5,097 nucleotides of DNA from Burkholderiales bacterium (GTDB lineage Bacteria > Pseudomonadota > Gammaproteobacteria > Burkholderiales > Chitinimonadaceae). A program made the translations under genes and the position numbers. A model generated the notes under the pieces. The model saw only the letters and a program-made list of their open reading frames with translations, did no database searches and was not told where the DNA came from. The number at the start of each line of letters is the position of its first letter. The stretch's first letter is position 1. Positions 1 to 5,097 of the stretch are shown here, one piece after another. The stretch is from assembly GCA_019234745.1 (NCBI GenBank), contig JAFAKZ010000030.1, positions 1 through 5,097 of the forward strand, read 5' to 3'.

Positions 1-2409
1 CTTCGGGTCGAAGAAGCGCAGGGTCACCTGATAGCGGCCGGCCGGCACCGGCACCGCATAGGTGAATTTGCCCTCGCGGTAGGTCTCGAACAGAACCGCC
101 TGCTCGCCCTCGCCCACCGCCGGGATCTGCGGATAGGGATTGTCCGGATCGGGCTGCGGATGGCGGTCGAAATGTTCCCCACCTTTGACGAAGGCGTCCG
201 AGCCATAGCGCTTGCCGCCGATCGTTCCGCCCGCCGAAGAGCCGGAGCGGATGTTGAAGACACCGGGCTGCCCGGCATAGTGCCAGGTGATGGTGTCGCC
301 GACCGGCTTGCCGGCGAATTGCGCGGTGGCGGTCAGGGTGGTGTCGCCTTGGCCCAGCACGACATTGTGCCAGACGCACAGATGATCGGCGCACTTCGCC
401 TCGCCGAGATCCTTTCCGGCAACCGACAGACGCACGGCGGGCGCATTGCTGTAAGCCTCGACATCGGTCACGCCGTAAGCGCGGTCGACATAGCGGCGGC
501 CATTGAGATGGACCACCGGCTTATCGCTCCACTGCGCCTGGTAGTAATAGAACACGTCCTTGCGGGTCTTGCGATCGAACGAGACCAGGCCCTTGTCGTT
601 GGTGTCCAGCATGTCGCCTTCGTTGCGGGTATCGCTGACGAAGTCGAACATGTTCCACACCCAGGTCGCCCACAGATAAGGCCGCGCCTTCAGCTGGCGG
701 TACCAGATCTCATGCAGGCGGCTCTCATATTCCTCGGGATGGAAATGGCCCTTGGGAAACACCACGCCGGCCAGGGAATCGTCGCTATGCTGCGATAGCG
801 CGCCGCCGGCGCCGTATTCGCTGACGGACAGCGGAACGGTGGGATGCTCCTTGTGATAATGATCCAGCACCGGGCCGAGATCCTGGGCGGTCTGGTAGTA
901 CCAGCCCTGATAGCGGTTATAGCCGAATACGTCGGTGATGCCGGCCACCACTTCGGCTTCCTGGTTCGCAACCCCGGTGCCGGGTTCGCAGCAATCGGCC
1001 ATGGTGGTCGGGCGCGACGGGTCCAGCTTGTGCGCCAGGGCGTTGAGGTCGTTCAGCAGCGGCTTGGCATGCTCGCCCTCGCCCGGCTTGAGCGCGCGCA
1101 GATTGACCTCGTTGCCGATCGACCAGACGAACACCGAGGGGTGATTGAAGTTCTGTTTCACCAGCTCGCGCAGCTGGCTCTCGGCATTGGCGGTGAAGCC
1201 GGGCGGCGTGTCGGGCGTGCCCTTGGGCGATGTGCGGTCGACCACCGGGATCTCGGCCCACACCACCAGGCCGGCCCGGTCGGACAGGTCATAGATGGCC
1301 TGGTCGTGCTGGTAATGGGCCAGGCGCAGGGTGTTGATGCCCAGATCGAGCATGATCTCCATGTCTTCGCGCTGGTCGTCGGCGCTGATCGCCCAGCCCT
1401 TGCCGGGGCGGTCCTGATGGCGCGAGACGCCATGCAGCTCGACATGCTTGCCGTTGAGGAAGAAGCCCTTGTCCTTGTCGATCTTGTAGGTGCGCACGCC
1501 CAAAGGCTGGCGCATCTCGTCCAAGCTGGTTCCGTCGGCCGAACTGACCGTCACGGCCACCTGATAGAGATACGCGTCCTTCTTGCCGTCCCACAGATGC
1601 GGCTTGTCAAGCGCCAGGGTGGCGTGCGGCTCGATGGCTTGGCCCGGCTGCAGCGCGATCTTGTCGGTCTGCGCCGCCACTTCCGCGCCCGAGGCGTCGA
1701 GAATGGCGGTTTTCAGCGAGACTTCCTGCGCCTTCGCCGCATCGTTGCGGATGCGTTCGGTCACCGCGATGGTGGCGCTGTTGCCCTCGATCGCGGCGGT
1801 ATGTGCATAAACGCCCGGTCCGCCATCATCGAGCATGTCGAAATGGACCGGATCGGTGGCGATCAGCGACACCTTGCGATAGAGCCCGCCGAACATGAAG
1901 AAATCGCCCGACATCGGGGAAATCTCGGCGGTCGGCGAATTCGGCGCGTTGGGGCTGGAATTGTCGGTCCGCACCGCGATCAGATTGGCCTGGCCCTGCT
2001 TCAGCGCGTCGGTCACGTCGAATCGGAAGCGGCCGAAGGCGCCTTTGTGATTGCCGATCTTCTGGCCGTTGACCCAGACGTCGGTAACGATGCTGGCGCC
2101 GTCGAATTCGAGATAAAGACGCTTGCCCGCCATCCCGGCCGGCGGCGTCACCGACAGGCGGTACCAGCCGGTGCCGCGCTCGTGATTGTAATCGGCCTGG
2201 CGCTGGGCGGTGCCGCCCATATGGTTCCAGGTGTGCGGCAGGCTCACCTGCGTCCAGGCGTGATCGTCGAAGGAAGCCGCCTCGGCGCCGTCCGCCGCGC
2301 CATAAGCGAAGCGCCAGCCCTGGTCGAGCGGCAGCGAAATGCGGTCCGCCGCGGAGGCAGCACCCCCGCCCAGCACGAGAAAAGCCGTCAAAGCGCCGAT
2401 AAACTTCAT
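1..2409 (-). CDS. Secreted glycoside hydrolase family 2 enzyme (beta-galactosidase/beta-glucuronidase type) with malectin-like C-terminus, 3' partial
   Basis: The frame is open for 803 codons from the ATG at 2409 to the window edge, so the C-terminus is missing. Residues 1-20 are a Sec signal peptide (MKFIGALTAFLVLGGGAASA, cleavage expected after Ala20), placing the enzyme in the periplasm or outside the cell. A GH2 sugar-binding jelly roll follows (about 24-185), then an Ig-like domain (about 195-290) and a TIM barrel (about 300-620). Signature one is NTLRLAHYQH (359-368). Signature two is NHPSVFVWSIGNE (422-434), giving Glu434 as acid/base; Glu531 in SVSEYGAGG is the expected nucleophile. 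Residues about 630-700 resemble DUF4982. From about 718 a malectin-like domain begins (FETYREGKFTY) and is cut. Family knowledge says retaining exo-hydrolysis of beta-linked sugars. The exact sugar cannot be read from sequence; beta-galactosidase is likeliest, beta-glucuronidase possible. It is transcribed divergently from parE, with no visible functional link. Family assignment is firm, substrate is not. Confidence 0.93.
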   Translation of the reverse strand, partial: MKFIGALTAFLVLGGGAASAADRISLPLDQGWRFAYGAADGAEAASFDDHAWTQVSLPHTWNHMGGTAQRQADYNHERGTGWYRLSVTPPAGMAGKRLYLEFDGASIVTDVWVNGQKIGNHKGAFGRFRFDVTDALKQGQANLIAVRTDNSSPNAPNSPTAEISPMSGDFFMFGGLYRKVSLIATDPVHFDMLDDGGPGVYAHTAAIEGNSATIAVTERIRNDAAKAQEVSLKTAILDASGAEVAAQTDKIALQPGQAIEPHATLALDKPHLWDGKKDAYLYQVAVTVSSADGTSLDEMRQPLGVRTYKIDKDKGFFLNGKHVELHGVSRHQDRPGKGWAISADDQREDMEIMLDLGINTLRLAHYQHDQAIYDLSDRAGLVVWAEIPVVDRTSPKGTPDTPPGFTANAESQLRELVKQNFNHPSVFVWSIGNEVNLRALKPGEGEHAKPLLNDLNALAHKLDPSRPTTMADCCEPGTGVANQEAEVVAGITDVFGYNRYQGWYYQTAQDLGPVLDHYHKEHPTVPLSVSEYGAGGALSQHSDDSLAGVVFPKGHFHPEEYESRLHEIWYRQLKARPYLWATWVWNMFDFVSDTRNEGDMLDTNDKGLVSFDRKTRKDVFYYYQAQWSDKPVVHLNGRRYVDRAYGVTDVEAYSNAPAVRLSVAGKDLGEAKCADHLCVWHNVVLGQGDTTLTATAQFAGKPVGDTITWHYAGQPGVFNIRSGSSAGGTIGGKRYGSDAFVKGGEHFDRHPQPDPDNPYPQIPAVGEGEQAVLFETYREGKFTYAVPVPAGRYQVTLRFFDPK

Positions 2410-2417
2410 GTCCGTCA

Positions 2418-2424
2418 CTTCCCT
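2418..2424 (-). promoter_or_regulatory. Ribosome binding site of the GH2 gene
   Basis: Read on the minus strand this is AGGGAAG, eight bases before the ATG at 2409. It supports that ATG as start, as does the well-formed signal peptide that follows directly. Confidence 0.65.
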
Positions 2425-2488
2425 GACATTTATTATTCAATTGACCTTACCATTCGCCTCGCCAACCACACAACTGGTCATGCCAATT

Positions 2489-2502
2489 CCGGCACTTGCC
2501 GG
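2489..2502. repeat. Short inverted repeat CCGGCA-CT-TGCCGG overlapping the putative parE -35
   Basis: The two six-base arms are perfect reverse complements with a two-base centre. The right arm overlaps the putative -35 element of parE (2496-2501), a position where a repressor could act. In GC-rich DNA a palindrome of this size can occur by chance, and the binding protein is unknown, so the operator reading is only a possibility. Confidence 0.35.
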
Positions 2503-2525
2503 GCTTCGCCAGCCCTCCCTATAAT
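2496..2525 (+). promoter_or_regulatory. Putative sigma70-type promoter of parE, giving a leaderless transcript
   Basis: A perfect TATAAT box lies at 2520-2525. Eighteen bases upstream is TTGCCG (2496-2501), a four-of-six match to TTGACA. A start site seven bases after the -10 box falls on position 2532, the A of the parE ATG, so the mRNA would begin at or next to the start codon. No Shine-Dalgarno sequence is visible before this ATG, which fits leaderless translation. An in-frame upstream TTG at 2496 would lie inside this promoter and is therefore an unlikely start. Confidence 0.6.
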
Positions 2526-2531
2526 GCCCCC

Positions 2532-4523
2532 ATGTCCGACGATCTCTTCCAGCAGACCGCCCCCAAGCCGACCGGCTATTCCGCCAAAGACATCGAAGTC
2601 CTCGAGGGGCTGGAGCCCGTCCGGCGACGCCCCGGCATGTATATCGGCGGCACCGACGACAAGGCCCTCCATCATCTCGCTGCCGAAATCCTCGACAATG
2701 CGATGGACGAGGCCGTGGCCGGCCATGCCAGCTGGATCGAGTTCGAGCTGCAGGAGGATGGCAGCGTCATCGTCAGGGATAACGGGCGCGGCATCCCCAT
2801 CGATCCGCACCCGAAATTTCCCGACAAATCGGCGCTCGAAGTGATTTTCACCACTCTGCATTCGGGCGGCAAATTTGGCGGCGACGCCTACAAGGTCTCG
2901 GGCGGCCTGCACGGCGTCGGCTCCTCGGTGGTGAACGCCCTGTCCGATCGTTTGACTGTCGAAGTGGCGCGCGACCGCCAGCTTTGGACGCAAACCTATT
3001 CGCGCGGCGTGCCGCTCGGACCGCTGCAATTGGTCGGACCGGTTCAGAACCGCCGCGGCACCACCATCATCTTTCATCCCGACGCCGAAATCTTCGGCCC
3101 GCGTGCGCAGTTGCGGCCCGCGCCGCTCTATCGCCTGGCGCGGTCCAAGGCCTATCTGTTCCGCGGCGTCGAGATCCGCTGGTCCTGCGCGCCCGGGATG
3201 GTCAAGGATGGCGACACCACCCCCGTCGAGGAAGTTCTAAAGTTTCCCAACGGCTTGTCTGATTTTCTCGACAATATGCTGGAGGATCGCGAGGTCTTCG
3301 GCGGGCAGAAATTCGCCGGCCAGGGAAACTTCCCCGACGATATGGGATCGGTGGAATGGGCGGTCGCCTGGCCTGAGGGCGAGGAAGGCTTCTGCAATTC
3401 CTACTGCAACACCATCCCGACCCCGGAAGGCGGCACGCATGAATCCGGCCTGCGCTCGGCGCTGGTGCGCGGCCTGCGGCAATATGGCGAGATGGTCAAT
3501 AACCGCAAGGCCGCCAACATCTCGGCGGAAGACCTGACCGGCGGCGCCTGCCTGTTGCTGTCCTGCTTCATCCGCGAACCGCAATTCCAGGGCCAGACCA
3601 AGGAAAAGCTGGCTTCGGCCGAGGCGACCCGCTTGGTCGAGAATGCGGTGAAGGATCATTTCGACCATTGGCTGTCCGCCGATCCCACCGCCGCCAAGGC
3701 GCTGCTGGAGCGCATGATCGAGCGCGCCGAGGACCGCGCGCGCCGCAAGCAGAACAAGGAATTGTCGCGCAAGAGCGCCACCAAGCGCCTGCGCCTGCCC
3801 GGCAAGCTGGCCGATTGTTCGCGAGGGCTAGCCCAGGGCTCGGAATTGTTCCTGGTCGAGGGTGATTCGGCGGGCGGCTCGGCCAAACAGGGCCGCAACC
3901 GCGAGACCCAGGCCATTCTCCCCCTGCGCGGCAAGATCCTCAACGTCGCCTCGGCAAGTATCGACAAGATGCGCGCCAACCAGGAGATCCGCGATCTGAT
4001 CGAGGCGCTGGGCTGCGGCATCCGCGATTCGTTCGACGAGGACAAGCTGCGCTACGAGAAGGTCATCATCATGACCGACGCGGATGTCGACGGCGCGCAC
4101 ATCGCCTCGCTGCTGATGACCTTCTTCTATCAGGAGATGCCCGGCCTGATCGAACAGGGCCATTTGTTCCTCGCCTGCCCGCCGCTCTATCGCCTGACCA
4201 CCGGCCAGCACAGCATCTATGCGCGCGACGACGCCCATAAGGACGAGTTGATGAAAAAGGCGCCCTTCGCCGGCAAGAAGGTCGAAATCAGCCGATTCAA
4301 AGGCCTGGGCGAGATGCCGCCTCATCAGCTCAAGGAAACCACCATGGATCCCAAGAGCCGCACCTTGCTGCGAGTGGTCGTGCCGCACGGCCATACCGAG
4401 GAAGATCTGGAAGAAAAGAAGGAAACCGCCCGCCTGGTCGAGAATTTGATGGGCAAGCGGCCCGAGCTTCGCTTCCAGTTCATCCAGGAACGCGCGCGGT
4501 TCGTGCAGGATCTCGACGTTTAA
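2532..4523 (+). CDS. parE: DNA topoisomerase IV subunit B (ParE ATPase/TOPRIM subunit)
   Basis: This complete 663-residue gene encodes the ATPase subunit that, in a ParC2ParE2 complex, decatenates replicated chromosomes in the cytoplasm. The GHKL ATPase domain (about 20-215) has RRRPGMYIGG (31-40), Glu52 and Asn56 in EILDNAMDE, DNGRGIP (83-89) and GGLHGVGSS (124-132). The transducer domain (about 240-400) carries the ATP-sensing QTK lysine, Lys357. The TOPRIM domain (about 438-550) has EGDSAGGSAKQGR with Glu444, PLRGKILNV (464-472) and DADVDGAH with Asp516, Asp518 and Asp520, the metal ligands by analogy with GyrB. The protein ends in the family-typical RFVQDLDV. GyrB is disfavoured because the protein lacks the large insertion of Gram-negative GyrB (about 800 aa) and has the ParE-type GGTDDKALHHL after the PGMYI motif. 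The ATG at 2532 is chosen because it directly follows a TATAAT box. It should not be confused with the ParE toxin of ParDE systems. All key residues are intact. Confidence 0.96.
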   Translation: MSDDLFQQTAPKPTGYSAKDIEVLEGLEPVRRRPGMYIGGTDDKALHHLAAEILDNAMDEAVAGHASWIEFELQEDGSVIVRDNGRGIPIDPHPKFPDKSALEVIFTTLHSGGKFGGDAYKVSGGLHGVGSSVVNALSDRLTVEVARDRQLWTQTYSRGVPLGPLQLVGPVQNRRGTTIIFHPDAEIFGPRAQLRPAPLYRLARSKAYLFRGVEIRWSCAPGMVKDGDTTPVEEVLKFPNGLSDFLDNMLEDREVFGGQKFAGQGNFPDDMGSVEWAVAWPEGEEGFCNSYCNTIPTPEGGTHESGLRSALVRGLRQYGEMVNNRKAANISAEDLTGGACLLLSCFIREPQFQGQTKEKLASAEATRLVENAVKDHFDHWLSADPTAAKALLERMIERAEDRARRKQNKELSRKSATKRLRLPGKLADCSRGLAQGSELFLVEGDSAGGSAKQGRNRETQAILPLRGKILNVASASIDKMRANQEIRDLIEALGCGIRDSFDEDKLRYEKVIIMTDADVDGAHIASLLMTFFYQEMPGLIEQGHLFLACPPLYRLTTGQHSIYARDDAHKDELMKKAPFAGKKVEISRFKGLGEMPPHQLKETTMDPKSRTLLRVVVPHGHTEEDLEEKKETARLVENLMGKRPELRFQFIQERARFVQDLDV

Positions 4524-4553
4524 TTGACTTATGCGCGATACACTGCGCATAAT
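4524..4553 (+). promoter_or_regulatory. Promoter of the ccdAB operon
   Basis: TTGACT (4524-4529, five of six to consensus) is followed after 18 bases by CATAAT (4548-4553, five of six). The -35 box begins on the base right after the parE stop codon. A start site near 4560 gives a leader of about 17 bases with a Shine-Dalgarno sequence before the ATG at 4578. This rules against the in-frame TTG at 4524 as the ccdA start, because it would lie upstream of the transcript. Confidence 0.75.
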
Positions 4554-4567
4554 TCTGCGCACAATCC
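4529..4567. promoter_or_regulatory. Likely CcdA(-CcdB) operator: inverted repeat plus 12-bp-phased TGCGC repeats
   Basis: TTATGCGC (4529-4536) and GCGCATAA (4545-4552) form a perfect eight-base inverted repeat with an eight-base spacer, reaching from the last base of the -35 box into the -10 box. In addition TGCGC starts at 4532, 4544 and 4556, exactly 12 bases apart; the second and third copies extend to the self-complementary TGCGCA and align as TGCGCATAAT and TGCGCACAAT. The third copy covers the expected transcription start. Antitoxins with ribbon-helix-helix domains usually repress their own operon by binding such short repeats, alone or with the toxin. The binding itself is inferred. 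Confidence 0.65.
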
Positions 4568-4571
4568 GGAG
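4568..4571 (+). promoter_or_regulatory. Ribosome binding site of ccdA
   Basis: GGAG lies six bases before the ATG at 4578 and decides that start over the upstream in-frame TTG at 4524. Confidence 0.65.
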
Positions 4572-4577
4572 CATTCG

Positions 4578-4835
4578 ATGAGCGCAGCATTTCGTCCATT
4601 GCTTGACGATGGAGCGGCCAAGAAAAGCACCAATCTGTCTTTGCCGGACACGCTTGTGGACGAGGCGAAGCGCCTTGGGATCAACCTGTCTCGCGCCGCT
4701 GCCCGCGGACTGGCTGACGAAATTGCGGAAAAGCGCGCTGCGCAATGGCTTGAGGAAAATCGCGCTGCGATTTCCGATTGGAATGATTACGTAGCCGAGC
4801 ACGGCCTTCCACTCGCTAGATTCCGCCAGTTTTAA
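4578..4835 (+). CDS. ccdA: CcdA family antitoxin
   Basis: This small acidic protein of 85 residues is the likely antitoxin of the CcdA/CcdB module. It neutralises CcdB by binding it and represses the operon. Residues about 16-52 form a ribbon-helix-helix DNA-binding domain: a beta strand KKSTNLSLP, then two helices around DTLVDEAKRLG and NLSRAAARGLADEI. The tail from about residue 50 (EKRAAQWLEENRAAISDWND, then YVAEHGLPLARFRQF) matches the pattern of F-plasmid CcdA, including the RAxxWxxEN core and a final aromatic-containing end, and would wrap around CcdB. It carries about 12 extra N-terminal residues before the ribbon compared with the F protein (72 aa). The start rests on GGAG six bases upstream and on the promoter position. 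The stop TAA shares its last base with the ATG of ccdB. Codon choice is less GC-biased than in parE, suggesting acquisition. Confidence 0.93.
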   Translation: MSAAFRPLLDDGAAKKSTNLSLPDTLVDEAKRLGINLSRAAARGLADEIAEKRAAQWLEENRAAISDWNDYVAEHGLPLARFRQF

Positions 4836-5097
4836 TGGCGCATCTATCTTTTTACAGACTTGCGGGTATGACCGGCTACCTGCTCGAAGTTCAGGCTGAT
4901 TTGCTTGCGTCGCTCGCGACCACAATCGTGGTGCCATTGATCCCTCAAGAAACGGCCCCAAAATCCATGGGACGGCTTCACCCTGTTTTTGAGATCGGCG
5001 GCGCGTCTTTTGTTATGGCGACTCAATTGCTTGCGTCCATTCCACGCAAGGAGCTGGGGGAGCCAGTAGGGTCGTTGAGTGAACATCGCTATTACGA
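4835..5097 (+). CDS. ccdB: CcdB family toxin (DNA gyrase poison), 3' partial
   Basis: Eighty-seven codons are visible before the window ends; family members are about 100 residues, so roughly the last dozen or so residues are missing. Family-typical motifs are GYLLEVQADLL (14-24), the core VVPLIP (32-37), RLHPVFEIGG (47-56), FVMATQLLASIPR (59-71) and ELGEPVGSLSEHRY (73-86). CcdB proteins bind the GyrA subunit of DNA gyrase and trap the cleaved complex, causing double-strand breaks. The C-terminal residues known from F-plasmid CcdB to be needed for poisoning (the Trp-Gly-Ile end) lie beyond the window, so activity cannot be judged. The start overlaps the ccdA stop as TAATG, and no clear Shine-Dalgarno sequence precedes it, so translation probably depends on ribosomes finishing ccdA. 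That keeps toxin below antitoxin. GC content is about 55% in 4861-5040. Confidence 0.93.
   Translation, partial: MAHLSFYRLAGMTGYLLEVQADLLASLATTIVVPLIPQETAPKSMGRLHPVFEIGGASFVMATQLLASIPRKELGEPVGSLSEHRYY

Larger units (their letters stand above)
2410..2531. other. Divergent intergenic region between the GH2 gene and parE
   Basis: This 122-base spacer separates the two divergent starts. Its GH2-proximal half is AT-rich (24 G/C of 60 in 2401-2460), unlike the coding DNA on either side, as expected for promoter DNA. It holds the parE -10 box, the GH2 ribosome binding site, an 8-base palindrome TCAATTGA at 2437-2444 and a 14-base palindrome at 2489-2502. I could not find a convincing -35/-10 pair for the GH2 gene, so its promoter may need an activator or an alternative sigma factor, or may simply be degenerate. 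Confidence 0.7.

Noticed and set aside
160..798. Plus-strand open frame of 212 codons antisense to the GH2 gene
   Set aside because: It lies opposite the GH2 barrel and C-terminal modules, whose frame is continuous and well conserved. The translation shows no family features.
2496..2531. Upstream TTG start for parE adding 12 residues
   Set aside because: The extension would be translated from the promoter itself (TATAAT at 2520-2525), and the residues MPGFASPPYNAP do not look like a ParE N-terminus.
844..2844. Long plus-strand open frame of 666 codons antisense to the GH2 gene and running into the start of parE
   Set aside because: The opposite strand encodes a clear GH2 enzyme with catalytic motifs, signal peptide and correct length. 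The antisense translation is rich in Arg, His, Val and Ala with no recognisable domain, as expected from the mirror of GC-rich codons, and it overlaps parE in another frame.
2532..4523. Assignment of the topoisomerase gene as gyrB
   Set aside because: The 663-residue length without the Gram-negative GyrB insertion, together with the ParE-type sequence around GGTDDKALHHL and DADVDGAHIASLLMTFF, favours topoisomerase IV subunit B.
4529..4556. The inverted repeat after parE as a rho-independent terminator
   Set aside because: The stem could fold, but it is followed by ATTCTGCGC rather than a run of T, and it sits precisely between the -35 and -10 boxes, so an operator is the better reading.
4524..4577. 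Upstream TTG start for ccdA adding 18 residues
   Set aside because: The TTG is part of the -35 box and lies upstream of the expected transcription start, while the ATG at 4578 has GGAG at proper spacing.
3828..4961. Minus-strand open frame of 377 codons antisense to parE and ccdA
   Set aside because: It is the mirror of the conserved TOPRIM and C-terminal regions of ParE and of the CcdA/CcdB genes. It has no recognisable motif and no ribosome binding site worth noting.
1..5097. CRISPR array, tRNA, rRNA, insertion sequence or integrase
   Set aside because: No regularly spaced long direct repeats, tRNA-like folds, rRNA-like stretches or transposase/integrase motifs were seen, and nearly all of the window is accounted for by the four genes.

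Overview
The window looks like a piece of a GC-rich alphaproteobacterial chromosome. Three things suggest this: topoisomerase IV subunit B is of the compact proteobacterial type, codon third positions are strongly G/C in the two large genes, and a putative leaderless promoter arrangement resembles what is known from Caulobacter-like bacteria. The genus cannot be fixed from the sequence alone.

Layout. Positions 1-2409 (minus strand) hold most of a secreted glycoside hydrolase family 2 enzyme (beta-galactosidase/beta-glucuronidase type). It has a signal peptide, the full set of GH2 domains, a DUF4982-like module and the beginning of a C-terminal malectin-like domain cut by the window edge. Positions 2410-2531 are an AT-richer divergent intergenic region. 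It carries the ribosome binding site of the hydrolase and, on the other strand, a perfect TATAAT box seven bases before the start codon of the next gene. Positions 2532-4523 (plus) encode complete topoisomerase IV subunit B (parE, 663 aa). Immediately after its stop codon lies a strong sigma70-like promoter with a symmetric operator, followed by ccdA (4578-4835) and ccdB (4835 to the window end, missing roughly its last dozen or so residues). These form a chromosomal CcdA/CcdB toxin-antitoxin module with a TAATG overlap.

How the parts relate. The hydrolase is an independent periplasmic or extracellular carbohydrate-degrading function that merely shares the divergent intergenic region with parE. 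ParE is a housekeeping enzyme for chromosome decatenation. CcdB is known in its family as a poison of DNA gyrase, the paralogue of topoisomerase IV, so a gyrase-poison module sits directly behind a type II topoisomerase gene on the same strand with no visible terminator between them. The module has lower GC (about 55-57% in counted stretches against about 68% in counted stretches of parE) and its own promoter, which fits insertion of a mobile TA cassette exactly behind parE. The most noteworthy signals are this parE-ccdAB junction, the compact ccd promoter/operator with 12-bp-phased TGCGC repeats, and the probable leaderless start of parE.
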